In this document: one piece after another, positions 45,759-54,360 of the stretch | How the letters are laid out: each line of letters begins with the position of its first letter | Numbering within the stretch: position 1 is the first letter of the stretch | Assembly: GCA_024397995.1 (NCBI GenBank) | Contig: CP073746.1 | Location: 372,001-436,000, forward strand | Direction of reading: 5' to 3' | Length of the DNA stretch: 64,000 nucleotides | Source: a bacterium SCSIO 12827 | GTDB taxonomy: Bacteria > Pseudomonadota > Alphaproteobacteria > Rhodospirillales > Casp-alpha2 | The notes under the pieces: generated by a model | Told to the model about the DNA's origin: nothing | Database searches by the model: none | What the model saw: the letters and a program-made list of their open reading frames with translations, nothing else | Translations under genes and position numbers: made by a program

Positions 45759-46949
45759 TTAAGAATTTGTCCCCTGGACCCCACGAGTGGGGGGGCGCAA
45801 TGCCATCAGTGCGACGAAAGAGACGAGCCCCAGCACACCCGAAAGCATAAGCGCGGCGGCGCCCATATGGTCGATCGCGAGGGCGAACAGGAAAGGGGCC
45901 CCGGCCTGGACGAAACGGGCCGGTGCCATCAGCAATCCCTGACGCCGCCCATATCCCACCGCCCCGAAGATGGCGAGGGGGAGCGTTCCGTTGGTGATGG
46001 TGAGGATGCCGTTGCCGGCGCCGTGCAATAGGGAGAATGCGGATGCGGCGGGTGCTCCGGCGGCCAGTATTACGGCGGCACCCAAGGGGTGGGTTAGTGC
46101 CGCCAGCCGTGCGGACAGCAAGGGGTGATAGTGTTTTAGGAATCCGAATTCAAGCAGCCGGCCCGCGACCTGGGCCGGGCCGACCAAGGCCGCCGCGGCG
46201 ATTGCCGCGGCGGGAGAGGCCCCGGCCTCTTGCAGTATCCGGGGAAGATGCGCCGCCATCGCGGTGCTGGTGAACCAGGTGATCGCGAAGACCAAGGCCA
46301 GGATCGCGGCGGCGAATCTGGGGGGCTCTCCAGGGCCCGCGGACTGATGGGATTCCCCGACCGTCTCTCCACCGGCCGGCGCGCCGTTTCCTTTCGGCAC
46401 GAACAGCCGGTTAAGTGGCAGGCCGATCACCAGATGGGCGGCGGCCCAGGCGAAACAAGCGGCACGCCAGCCGATCTCGGCTTCCATGAAGGCGGTGATC
46501 GGCCAGCAGATGGTGCTGGCGAACCCGGCCATCAGGGTGATGCCGGTGATGGCGCCCCGGGCATCACGGCCGTAGAGGCCGGCGAGGGTCGCAAAGGCGG
46601 CATCATAAAGGCCCATGGACATGCCGCCGCCGATGACGAGCCAGGCGGCGAACAGGCCGAGGGCATTCTCGGCCAGGCCGAGCATCCCCAGGCCGGTGGC
46701 GAACACAAGGTTCGCCGTCCATAGCAGGCCGCGCCCACCCAGCTTGTCGATCTGGCGCCCGACGACCGGGCCGAGCAATGCCGACAAGATCAGGGCCGCG
46801 GAGAAGGCGGCATAGACAAGGCCGGTCGTCACATCGATCTCCGCCGCAATGGGTTCGGCAAGGATCGCCGGCAGATAGTAGGTTGACCCCCAGCCCAGGG
46901 TTTGCCCAGTGCCGACGGCGATAACGACGGCTCGGCGTTGGGTCGCCAT
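45759..46949 (-). CDS. MFS transporter of the PadR/flavoprotein operon
   Basis: A 396-residue, roughly 12-span major facilitator protein. The loop motif VVGRQIDKLGGRGLL between spans 2 and 3 is visible, and spans are rich in Ala, Gly and Leu. It starts 9 bases after the flavoprotein gene stops, so both are one transcript, read after the PadR gene. The operon lies next to arsenic genes, so export of a metalloid compound is a reasonable guess. The substrate cannot be read from sequence. Confidence 0.85.
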   Translation of the reverse strand: MATQRRAVVIAVGTGQTLGWGSTYYLPAILAEPIAAEIDVTTGLVYAAFSAALILSALLGPVVGRQIDKLGGRGLLWTANLVFATGLGMLGLAENALGLFAAWLVIGGGMSMGLYDAAFATLAGLYGRDARGAITGITLMAGFASTICWPITAFMEAEIGWRAACFAWAAAHLVIGLPLNRLFVPKGNGAPAGGETVGESHQSAGPGEPPRFAAAILALVFAITWFTSTAMAAHLPRILQEAGASPAAAIAAAALVGPAQVAGRLLEFGFLKHYHPLLSARLAALTHPLGAAVILAAGAPAASAFSLLHGAGNGILTITNGTLPLAIFGAVGYGRRQGLLMAPARFVQAGAPFLFALAIDHMGAAALMLSGVLGLVSFVALMALRPPTRGVQGTNS

Positions 46950-46958
46950 AATCAGCCC

Positions 46959-48350
46959 TTAGGCGCCTGCGGCCGTATCAGGGCCGCAACCGCAGCCCTC
47001 CTTGCCGGCGGCTTTGGCATCCATGTCACGGACGCAGCAGGCGTCGACCTCTTCGGGCGCCGGTCCGCCGCAGCAGGAGGAGGATTCCTCGGTCACGCCC
47101 GGTAGGCTGCACACGCCCGTTTCCGGCAGGTCCAGTTCGACGCGGTGCGCCGCTTCATGGTCGCCGGCGAGCGAGGCGGCGATGGAGCGCACTTGTTCAT
47201 AGCCCGTGGTCATCAGAAAGGTCGGTGCGCGGCCGTAGGACTTCATCCCGGCGATGAAGAAATCGGGTTCCGGATGACTTAGTTCGCGTACGCCGTGGGG
47301 GCGTACGGTGCCGCAACTGTGCAGGTTGGGGTCGATCAGCGGCGCCAGGTCGTTGACGGCCTCAAGCCAGGGGTCGAGACCCAGGCGCACCTCGCGCAGC
47401 ATGTCAAGCTGCGGACGGAAGCCCGTGGCGACGACGATGCGGTCGACCTGTCGGTGGTCGTCACCGCCGTCCAAGACGCCGTCGATATCAAGACTGTCGC
47501 CGTTGCGCGACACGGCGCGCACGGAATAGGGGCGGAGCAGGGTCAGGCGGCCCGATTCCATGGCGGCGCGGGTTCGGATTCCCAGGTCGCCGCGCGCCGG
47601 CAGGGCATCGGCGGCGCCACCGCCGAACAACGTGTCGCCGGTATCGCGACGCACAGCCCAGACGATCTCCGTGCCCGGTTCGGCATCCTTCAGGTCCAGC
47701 AGGTCTAGAAGCACGTTGAAGGCTGAATGGCCGCTGCCGACCACCAATGTGCGCCTGCCGGCGTAATCGGCGCGGGCCCGGCCCAGCACATCGGGAATGC
47801 CATAGGCGATATAATCGGCGCAGTCGGCTTCGCCGGGCGCGGGCAGGCCGCCGACCCCCATGGGGTTCGGCGCGGTCCAGGTGCCGGAGGCATCGATCAC
47901 CGCGGCGGCGTCAAGAGAAGAGCCGTCGGCGAGCCGGATTTCGAACGGCCGCTCCGCGCGCCCTTCGGAACGGACCTTGTCCATGTCCTTGCGGCCAAGG
48001 GCGGTAACCCTGGCGTTGAGGCGCAGATGAGGGCGGATCGACATGTGGGCCGCGAGCGGCGCCAGATAGCGGTCGACGATATCGCCGCCCGTGGGCAGGG
48101 CGTCGGGATCGGGTGCTTGCCACCCTGCGTCTTCCAGCAGGCGGCGGGCCGCCTTGTCGACGTTGTAGCGCCAAGGGGAAAACAGGCGCACGTGCCCCCA
48201 TTCACGCATGGCGGCGCCGGGTTCGGCTCCGGCCTCCAGTATGACGAAGGGCAGGCCGTATTCGTGCAGGTGCGCGGCGGCGGCAAGGCCGACCGGGCCG
48301 GCGCCGATGATCGCGACGGGCAGTTCTGATCGGGGTGAAGAAGCGGGCAT
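46959..48350 (-). CDS. FAD/NAD(P) flavoprotein monooxygenase-like with cysteine-rich tail
   Basis: A 463-residue two-Rossmann flavoprotein: FAD loop AIIGAGPVGLAAAAHL, NAD(P) loop LVVGSGHSAFNVLLDL, and VATGFRPQLD, as in the flavin monooxygenase/ArsO-like proteins found near arsenic genes. The C-terminal 60 residues are rich in cysteine: EESSSCCGG, VDACCVRD and EGCGCGPD. This looks like a soft-metal or metalloid-binding tail. The start at 48350 has AAGGA eight bases upstream. Operon with PadR upstream and MFS downstream. Oxidation of a metalloid or sulfur compound is inferred only. Confidence 0.82.
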   Translation of the reverse strand: MPASSPRSELPVAIIGAGPVGLAAAAHLHEYGLPFVILEAGAEPGAAMREWGHVRLFSPWRYNVDKAARRLLEDAGWQAPDPDALPTGGDIVDRYLAPLAAHMSIRPHLRLNARVTALGRKDMDKVRSEGRAERPFEIRLADGSSLDAAAVIDASGTWTAPNPMGVGGLPAPGEADCADYIAYGIPDVLGRARADYAGRRTLVVGSGHSAFNVLLDLLDLKDAEPGTEIVWAVRRDTGDTLFGGGAADALPARGDLGIRTRAAMESGRLTLLRPYSVRAVSRNGDSLDIDGVLDGGDDHRQVDRIVVATGFRPQLDMLREVRLGLDPWLEAVNDLAPLIDPNLHSCGTVRPHGVRELSHPEPDFFIAGMKSYGRAPTFLMTTGYEQVRSIAASLAGDHEAAHRVELDLPETGVCSLPGVTEESSSCCGGPAPEEVDACCVRDMDAKAAGKEGCGCGPDTAAGA

Positions 48351-48372
48351 GACACGTGTCCTTGTCTGATGT

Positions 48373-48384
48373 TCAATGCATTGA
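48373..48384. promoter_or_regulatory. 12-base perfect palindrome before the flavoprotein gene
   Basis: TCAATGCATTGA, between PadR and the flavoprotein. Its AAT-NN-ATT core matches that of the palindrome at 48846. A second palindrome GACACGTGTC abuts the flavoprotein start (48351-48360). Confidence 0.4.
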
Positions 48385-48410
48385 TGGGTGATATAAAAGG
48401 CCAAAAAATA

Positions 48411-48809
48411 TCAGCAGCAATCCTCGGTCCGGCAGATCCCTTCGCTGTTGGCGGAAACGCAGGCGCCGACCTCGGCCCAGGCCTTTACCGCGACCTGGAA
48501 TGCCGTTTCACCCTTGTCGGTGATGGTGTAGATCTTCCGCCGCCGCCCACTCACGACCTCTTCGCGGGCAGTGACATAGCCGCCCTTCTCGAATTCCTTC
48601 AGGACCGGGTAAAGAGCCCCCGGCGTCGGCGAGCAGCACCCCTGTGTCGTATCCTCAACAGCCTTAGAGATTTCGTAGCCGTGCATGGGGCGACGATTGA
48701 GGACGCAGAGGATGAAGAACTTCGACAAGCTCATCTTGATCAGCCCGTTCCAATAGACGGGATCCGTGTAGTCGATCTCTGGCGGCGCGACGGGGGCTAA
48801 TCGGGGCAT
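48411..48809 (-). CDS. PadR-family regulator with cysteine pairs
   Basis: A 132-residue winged-helix repressor. The core reads MSLSKFFILCVLNRRPMHGYEISKAV, then GCCSPTPGALYPVLKEFEKGGYV and GRRRKIYTITDKGE. Vicinal Cys in the recognition region (QGCCSP) and at the C-terminus (ICRTEDCC) suggest thiol-based sensing of a metalloid or metal. It is upstream of, and on the same strand as, the flavoprotein and MFS genes and probably controls them. The start at 48809 is chosen because relatives begin near this point; no strong ribosome site is visible. Confidence 0.85.
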   Translation of the reverse strand: MPRLAPVAPPEIDYTDPVYWNGLIKMSLSKFFILCVLNRRPMHGYEISKAVEDTTQGCCSPTPGALYPVLKEFEKGGYVTAREEVVSGRRRKIYTITDKGETAFQVAVKAWAEVGACVSANSEGICRTEDCC

Positions 48810-48845
48810 GACACTATCGGGGTAGGTGTGAGTAAAGATAGTTAC

Positions 48846-48867
48846 GATGGGTAATATATTATCCATC
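48846..48867. promoter_or_regulatory. 22-base palindrome upstream of PadR
   Basis: Arms GATGG and CCATC around GTAATATATTAT; fully symmetrical except one position. Its place in the gap between the divergent PadR and SorC genes makes it the best operator candidate. A weaker dyad ACTATC (48813)...GATAGT (48837) lies next to it. Confidence 0.55.
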
Positions 48868-48961
48868 AATACATAAATCAAGTCAGCTTGTTTGCTGCCT
48901 GTGGCGCATGTCATCGGCCATCGTGGCTCGCATGGCGCCCCGCGGGAGGTTAGGATAGGCC

Positions 48962-49936
48962 ATGGCAAAACAGAAAAAGAATGGCGGTTCAGGCACCCGC
49001 CCCGCCGCCATCGATCCGGCGCTTGCGGCGCGCATCTGCTGGTACCATTTCCGCGAGGGACAAACTCAGCAGGAGGTCGCGGATCGCGTCGGGCTCAACC
49101 GGGCGACGGTGAACCGGGTGATCAACGATGCCCGCCGCGAAGGGATTGTCCGGGTGACCTTGGATCTGCCGCTGGCACCCTGTCTGGAGGCCGAGAACGC
49201 GCTGCGCGGAACGTTCGGCCTGCGCAATGCCGTGGTCGTGCCGGCCCCGGCGGACGAGGATGAGGTGCGCCGGGTGGTCGGGCTCGCCGCCGGGCAGTAT
49301 CTTTCCGGTGTGCTGGCGCCCGATGCCTTCCTGGGGCTTGGTTGGGGGGCGACGATCCATGCCGCGGGGTTCAGCCTGATTCCCCGCGAAGGGGCGGCGA
49401 ACACCGTCGTGTCTCTGTCGGGCGGCCTGCCGCAAAGCGGCGCCATCAATCCTTACGACAACGCCGCCGCGTTCGCGCGCGTCCTGGGCGCGGGCTGCTA
49501 TTACATGACCGCGCCGATGATTGCGGAAACGGCGGCCGCCCGGGCGACCTTTGCCGAAAGCGACCCGGTCCGCCGGATCTACGATATTGGCGGGCGGTGT
49601 CAGGCGGCCCTGATCTCGGCGGTCGATCTGTCAGCCAAGACGAAGATGGTTGAATACGGCGTGCTGACCCGCGATCAGGTGGCGGACCTTAAACGGGCTG
49701 GCTCGGTCGGTAACATTTGCGACTATTTCATCGATGCGGACGGGCGGATGATCGATCACGAGATCAATGCCCGTACCTTGTCGGTGCCTTTCGAGACGCT
49801 GCGCCGTATCCCCAATGTCATCCTTGCGGCCGGCGGCACGTTCAAGGCGGACATCGTGCGGGCTGCCCTGTCTGCTGGTCTGGCCAATACGCTGATCACG
49901 GACGAGAAGTGTGCGGCGGTTCTGCTGCGCGGCTAA
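48962..49936 (+). CDS. SorC-family transcriptional regulator
   Basis: A 324-residue regulator: N-terminal helix-turn-helix (FREGQTQQEVADRVGLNRATVNRVINDARREGIVRV) and a large C-terminal sugar-phosphate-binding domain with GLGWGATIHAAG, VSLSGGLPQSG and NVILAAGGTFKADIVRAAL. The family includes CggR, which controls gapA in Firmicutes and senses fructose-1,6-bisphosphate. Here it sits next to, and converges on, a GAPDH-arsJ pair, so a triose- or arseno-phosphate ligand is an attractive inference. It is divergent from PadR. Confidence 0.9.
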   Translation: MAKQKKNGGSGTRPAAIDPALAARICWYHFREGQTQQEVADRVGLNRATVNRVINDARREGIVRVTLDLPLAPCLEAENALRGTFGLRNAVVVPAPADEDEVRRVVGLAAGQYLSGVLAPDAFLGLGWGATIHAAGFSLIPREGAANTVVSLSGGLPQSGAINPYDNAAAFARVLGAGCYYMTAPMIAETAAARATFAESDPVRRIYDIGGRCQAALISAVDLSAKTKMVEYGVLTRDQVADLKRAGSVGNICDYFIDADGRMIDHEINARTLSVPFETLRRIPNVILAAGGTFKADIVRAALSAGLANTLITDEKCAAVLLRG

Positions 49937-49950
49937 GGGGGCGGTTGTTT

Positions 49951-51171
49951 CTAGGCCGTGTGCAGCGCGCGTTTGTCGCTGAGGAACGACGTGAAGACCG
50001 TGGCGACGACAAGAAACGCGAACGCGACGATCAGGCATCCGTCGATCCCCGCCCATTGATAAGAGATACCGGACAGCAGTGTTCCCAACAGACGCCCGGT
50101 GGCGTTTGCGCCGTAGTAGAAGCCGACATTCAGGGTCACGCCATCGTTTTCCGACAATGCCAGGATCAGGTAGGAATGCACGGCGGAATTCACGGCGAAC
50201 GCGATCCCGAACAGAGCCAGTCCGGCGATCAAAGCGACCCCAGGATCAACGCCGAGGCTCAATGCCGCGATGATCATCACGACGGTCAGGGCGAGCAGGA
50301 CCAGCCAGATCCTTGCGGCGCGGACTTCGGCGCTCAACCCGTCGAGGGAGCGCGACGTCAGTTTCGGTGCCACCGCCTGCACGAAACCATAACCGATCAC
50401 CCAGGCGGCCATGAATGTGCCGACCTGATTGAAGGTCCAACCCAGTTGATCGTATAGGAATACGGGCACGCCGACGACGAACCACACGTCGCGCGCACCG
50501 AACAGGAACACCCGCGCCGCCGACAGCAAGTTGATCTCCCGCGACTTGGAGAAAATTTCGGTGAACTTGGCTTTCTTCTTGGCCTTGCCCATGCCTTTTT
50601 CGACGGCCAGGGCGGCGCTTGCCAGGATGACCGTCAGGAACCCGGCCATCAGCCACAAACCGCCCTGGAACCCGGCGACAGACAGCAGCAGGGCGCCGAT
50701 GAAAAAGCCCAAGCCCTTGATGGCGTTCTTGGATCCCGTCAACAGGGCGACCCAGCGGTAGAGCCCGCCGGTTCCGGTCTCCGGCACGACGAATTTGAGC
50801 GCGCTTTTAGAGCTCATCTTCGTCAGATCCTTGGCGACGCCGGACAGGCCCTGGACCACCAGAACGAACAGCACGGACAGTTCCTTCGGCCAAGCAGGAT
50901 CGAGCGCGGAGAGGGCGAGCAGGGCGACGATCTGAAGCAACAGGCCACCGGTCAGGGTCAGTTTCAAGCCGAACCTTGACGCCACCCAGCCGCCGCCGGC
51001 GTTGGTGATGATGCCCATCAGCTCATACGCAAGGAACAGCACCGCCAGTTCGAACGGGGTGTAGCCCAACCGGTGGAAGTGCAGGAGCACGAGCATGCGC
51101 AAGGCACCGTCGGTGAGCATGAAGCCCCAATAGGCGGCGGTCACGACGGCGTATTTTCGAACGTCCAACAT
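49951..51171 (-). CDS. arsJ: Organoarsenical efflux MFS transporter ArsJ
   Basis: Exports 1-arseno-3-phosphoglycerate, which then falls apart to arsenate outside. The 406-residue, roughly 12-span protein begins MLDVRKYAVVTAAYWGFMLTDGALRMLVLLHFHRLGYTP, a signature of ArsJ, and has KDLTKMSSKSALKFV in the central loop. The ATG at 51171 has GGAG nine bases upstream and fits the family; a TTG at 51201 overlapping the GAPDH stop would add 10 residues. It follows the arsenate-linked GAPDH in one operon, the combination known to confer arsenate resistance. Confidence 0.93.
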   Translation of the reverse strand: MLDVRKYAVVTAAYWGFMLTDGALRMLVLLHFHRLGYTPFELAVLFLAYELMGIITNAGGGWVASRFGLKLTLTGGLLLQIVALLALSALDPAWPKELSVLFVLVVQGLSGVAKDLTKMSSKSALKFVVPETGTGGLYRWVALLTGSKNAIKGLGFFIGALLLSVAGFQGGLWLMAGFLTVILASAALAVEKGMGKAKKKAKFTEIFSKSREINLLSAARVFLFGARDVWFVVGVPVFLYDQLGWTFNQVGTFMAAWVIGYGFVQAVAPKLTSRSLDGLSAEVRAARIWLVLLALTVVMIIAALSLGVDPGVALIAGLALFGIAFAVNSAVHSYLILALSENDGVTLNVGFYYGANATGRLLGTLLSGISYQWAGIDGCLIVAFAFLVVATVFTSFLSDKRALHTA

Positions 51172-51197
51172 CGCTTGATGCTCCAAGGCAGGACGGG

Positions 51198-52262
51198 TCA
51201 ATTGATTGACCGCGCCACCTTCTCCGTCAGGTCGTACAGGCGGTGGGCATAACCCATTTCGTTGTCGTACCAGGCGATGATCTTCACCTGGGTGCCGTCC
51301 GTGACCATGGTCGACGGCGCGTCGATGATCGACGAATGGGTATCGCTTTTGAAGTCGCTGGACACTAGGGGCCGGTCCTCGACATCAAGGATGCCCATGA
51401 GCGGCCCATCGGCGGCCCGGCGCAGAAGGCCGTTGATCTCTTCCACTGTCGTCTTGCGCGCGACCTCAAACACGCAGTCCGTGATGGAGGCGTTGAGCAG
51501 CGGCACCCGCACGGCGATGCCGTCCAACTTGCCTTTCAATTCCGGAAAAATCATGGTGATCGCCGTCGCCGATCCGGTCGACGTCGGGATCAGGTTGGCC
51601 AGGGCCGAACGGGCCCGGCGCATGTCCTTCATGGGCTTGTCGATTACCGTCTGCGTGTTGGTCACGTCGTGAATGGTGGTGATCATGCCATGGGCGATGC
51701 CGATGCCTTCGTGGATGACCTTGACCACGGGGGCCAAGCAATTGGTGGTGCAGGATGCCGCGGTCACAAGGTCGTGGACCTGTGGGTCGTATAGGTCGTC
51801 ATTGACGCCCATGACGATGTTCAGGGCGTCGCCCTTCACCGGTGCGGAGACGACGACTTTCTTTACCCCGGCGGCGTAATAGGGCGCCAAGGCGTCGCGG
51901 GTTTTGAATTTGCCGGAACACTCCAAAACCAGGTCCACGCCCAGATCCGCCCAGTCGATTTCGGCCGGTTTCGATGTGCTGGAATACCCGAGGCGCCGGT
52001 CACCGAGAATGAACGCATCCGCGCCGTCCGCCCGCGTCGCCACGGGCCAGCGGCCGTGGACGCTGTCGAAGGCCATTAGGTGCGCCGCCATCTCCGCCGT
52101 GCCGCCGGGTTCGTTGATGTGGACGATGTCGATATCGCCCCTGCCCCAGGCGCCGCCCGGGCCTTGCAGGCTGGCCGGTTTGGCGGGATCGAACCCCCAG
52201 GCCGCGCGCAGGGCCAGGCGGCCCATGCGGCCGAAGCCGTTGATTGCAACACGTACGGTCAT
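51198..52262 (-). CDS. ArsJ-associated glyceraldehyde-3-phosphate dehydrogenase
   Basis: Uses arsenate in place of phosphate to make 1-arseno-3-phosphoglycerate for export by ArsJ. The 354-residue enzyme has [16 protein letters not shown], the active-site [13 protein letters not shown], the His in [11 protein letters not shown], and [12 protein letters not shown] near the end. The longer N-terminal region ([31 protein letters not shown]) is typical of the ArsJ-linked subgroup. It is followed directly by arsJ and preceded 15 bases upstream by the MBL hydrolase gene. Confidence 0.94.
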   Translation of the reverse strand: MTVRVAINGFGRMGRLALRAAWGFDPAKPASLQGPGGAWGRGDIDIVHINEPGGTAEMAAHLMAFDSVHGRWPVATRADGADAFILGDRRLGYSSTSKPAEIDWADLGVDLVLECSGKFKTRDALAPYYAAGVKKVVVSAPVKGDALNIVMGVNDDLYDPQVHDLVTAASCTTNCLAPVVKVIHEGIGIAHGMITTIHDVTNTQTVIDKPMKDMRRARSALANLIPTSTGSATAITMIFPELKGKLDGIAVRVPLLNASITDCVFEVARKTTVEEINGLLRRAADGPLMGILDVEDRPLVSSDFKSDTHSSIIDAPSTMVTDGTQVKIIAWYDNEMGYAHRLYDLTEKVARSIN

Positions 52263-52277
52263 GTCTGCTGTGTTCTC

Positions 52278-53018
52278 CTAAAGATTGACGACCAGCCCGT
52301 CATGGGCCGTTTCCTCGGGCACCTCGTCTCTATGAGGAAACATTTCACGGCTGAAGTGGGTCAGGATCATGCGCTTGGGCTTCAGGTCGTTCTTATGCTC
52401 GACAATGTCGGGATAGTTCATGTGGAACTTGATGGGCTTGCCGTAGAAATAGCATTCGCAGATGAACAGGTCCGCGTCCCGGGCTAGCGCCGGCATGTGC
52501 TTGGTCCAGGCGCTGTCACCCGTATAGGAAACGACTTTCCCGGCGATCTCCGTGCGCAAGCTGGTGGGATTGGTCTCCCCCGTATGTGCCGCCGGATAGG
52601 GGGTGACGGTTAGCGGGCCGATCTGTGATTCCTGCATGACCGGCATTTCTACATAATCCAGTTGAAACTTTGGTGACATGGCGTGCATGCCCGGCATCAA
52701 AGCTTCGCAGATGCCCGCGATGCGGGCCTGGGTGTCGCGCGGTCCGGCGATTACCAGGGGTTTCGTCCGCTTGGCCCCCAGCATGGAATCCATCAGAAAG
52801 AAAGGCAGGCCGCCGCAATGGTCGCCATGGATATGGGTCAGCACCACGGCGTCGATGGTGGTGTGATCGATGCCGAGCTGATTCAAGGCGGTCATGCTGG
52901 TGGCGCCGAAGTCGATGACGTAGCGAAAGCCCGGCGCGTCGACCATATAACAGGTCTGGAATCGGCCGCCGGCACCGAAGGCATCGCCCGATCCGACAAA
53001 GGTGACTGTCACGCTCAT
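52278..53018 (-). CDS. MBL-fold metallo-hydrolase in the arsenate operon
   Basis: A 246-residue metallo-beta-lactamase-fold protein. Metal ligands are visible in LTHIHGDHCGG (HxHxDH), AHTGET, YTGDSAW and LTHFSREMF. It resembles the RNase Z/phosphodiesterase-like small hydrolases. Gaps of 15 bases to GAPDH and 12 to the CoA-transferase place it in one transcript with them. It is not a usual ars gene; it might hydrolyse an arsenylated or thioester product, but that is guesswork. Confidence 0.88.
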   Translation of the reverse strand: MSVTVTFVGSGDAFGAGGRFQTCYMVDAPGFRYVIDFGATSMTALNQLGIDHTTIDAVVLTHIHGDHCGGLPFFLMDSMLGAKRTKPLVIAGPRDTQARIAGICEALMPGMHAMSPKFQLDYVEMPVMQESQIGPLTVTPYPAAHTGETNPTSLRTEIAGKVVSYTGDSAWTKHMPALARDADLFICECYFYGKPIKFHMNYPDIVEHKNDLKPKRMILTHFSREMFPHRDEVPEETAHDGLVVNL

Positions 53019-53030
53019 GGAATGTTCCTC

Positions 53031-54254
53031 TTAGATGATTTCGTCGGCGCGCAGACGGGAAACCTCGTCCTGCGACAGGCCGAACACGTCGTGCAAAACT
53101 TCGTCGGTATGTTCGCCCAGGGTCGGCGGCGGGCGGCGGTAGGATACGGGCGTTCCCGACATCTTGATGGGATTGCCGATCATGTCCACCGGCTGTCCGC
53201 CGGCGGCGCCATGGGGCATGGAAATCTTCATGCCGCGGGCCTGAACGTGGGGGTCGGCGAACACCTGCTCCAGGTCGTTGATCGGGCAGACCGGCAGGCT
53301 CGCCGCGCTCAGGTCTTCGATCCATTCCGTGCTGGTCCGCCGGTACATGATTTCCTGCACCTTGGCGATAAGGACGTCGCGGTTCTTCAGCCGATCCGGA
53401 TTGGTTGCGAAGCGCGGATCAGTGGCCAGTTCAGGTTCCCCTGCCATATCGCAAAAGCGGCGAAACTGGTCGTCGTTGTTGGCGCCCATGATGACGAAGC
53501 CGTCCTTCGTCTCGAACGCCTGGTACGGCACCGTGTTGGGGTGGGCAGTGCCCAGGCGTTCCGGGATCGTGCCGCCGATCAGATAGTTCATGCCCTGGTT
53601 ATAGAGCCAGCCGACCTGGACATCGAGCAGGCCCAGGTCGATGTGTTGACCCTCGCCGGTGGCGTCCCGGTGGCGCAGCGCCGCCAGGATGGCGACCGCC
53701 GCGTACATGCCGGTCATCACGTCGTTGACGGCGATCGGCACCTTGACCGGAAGCCGGCCGGGTTCGCCGGTCATGCTGATCAGGCCGCCCAGGCCTTGGG
53801 CCATCATGTCGTACCCGGGGCGCGGCGCGTAGGGGCCTGTCTGCCCGTAACCGGTGATCGAACAATAAACGAGGCCGGGGAAATTGGCCTTCAGGTCGTC
53901 GTAGCTTAGGCCGTACTTCGCCATGCCCCCGACCTTCAGGTTTTCGATCAGCACGTCCGATTTGGCCAGCATGCGGCGGATCAGGGCGACGCCTTCCGGC
54001 TTGGCGATATCGACCGTGACGGACCGCTTGTTGCGGTTGGCCGACAGGTAGTAGGCGCTTTCGCCGCTGTTGCCGCCTTGGGCGTCCTTCATATAGGGCG
54101 GGCCCCAGGTGCGGGTCTCATCCCCGACGCCGCGCCGTTCCACCTTGATGACCTCGGCACCGAGATCCCCAAGCAGTTGGGTCGATGAGGGGCCGGCGAG
54201 AACCCGGCTCATGTCGAGCACGGTAATTCCCTGCAGGGCGCTGCGTGATGTCAT
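53031..54254 (-). CDS. Class III (CaiB/BaiF) CoA-transferase in the arsenate operon
   Basis: A 407-residue CoA-transferase, clearly paralogous to the one at 14432-15670 (shared GVGDxTRxWGPP, NRNKRSVTVD, VGGxxKxGLxYxDLK and SYRRPPPTLGxHTDEVL). The catalytic Asp lies in GQHIDLGLLD. ATG with GGGAGG five bases upstream; part of that ribosome site is inside a hairpin stem (54263-54281). Likely first gene of a CoA-transferase, MBL, GAPDH, arsJ transcript. The CoA donor and acceptor are unknown. Confidence 0.9.
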   Translation of the reverse strand: MTSRSALQGITVLDMSRVLAGPSSTQLLGDLGAEVIKVERRGVGDETRTWGPPYMKDAQGGNSGESAYYLSANRNKRSVTVDIAKPEGVALIRRMLAKSDVLIENLKVGGMAKYGLSYDDLKANFPGLVYCSITGYGQTGPYAPRPGYDMMAQGLGGLISMTGEPGRLPVKVPIAVNDVMTGMYAAVAILAALRHRDATGEGQHIDLGLLDVQVGWLYNQGMNYLIGGTIPERLGTAHPNTVPYQAFETKDGFVIMGANNDDQFRRFCDMAGEPELATDPRFATNPDRLKNRDVLIAKVQEIMYRRTSTEWIEDLSAASLPVCPINDLEQVFADPHVQARGMKISMPHGAAGGQPVDMIGNPIKMSGTPVSYRRPPPTLGEHTDEVLHDVFGLSQDEVSRLRADEII

Positions 54255-54262
54255 GTCTGCCT

Positions 54263-54281
54263 CCCGAGATTATTTCTCGGG
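54263..54281 (-). promoter_or_regulatory. Leader hairpin covering the ribosome site of the CoA-transferase
   Basis: On the minus strand CCCGAGA-aataa-TCTCGGG is immediately followed by AGG, so the GGGAGG ribosome site is half inside the stem, nine bases from the ATG. It could limit translation until the stem opens. Confidence 0.5.
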
Positions 54282-54287
54282 ATAGTA

Positions 54288-54314
54288 ACATATGTAAAAA
54301 ATAAAAACATATGT
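54288..54314. promoter_or_regulatory. Pair of ACATATGT palindromes, candidate operator
   Basis: Two perfect 8-base palindromes ACATATGT (54288 and 54307), centres 19 bases apart, separated by an AT-rich spacer. Placed just upstream of the leader hairpin, where a minus-strand promoter would be. A further 12-base palindrome GGTTGGCCAACC is at 54332-54343, near the acr3 stop. Confidence 0.5.
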
Positions 54315-54360
54315 AATTTTCACTTGCGATGGGTTGGCCAACCGAAAAAGTGACGCCGGT

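Noticed and set aside
51172-51201. TTG start for arsJ overlapping the GAPDH stop
   Set aside because: Possible, but the ATG at 51171 has a better ribosome site and matches the ArsJ N-terminus.
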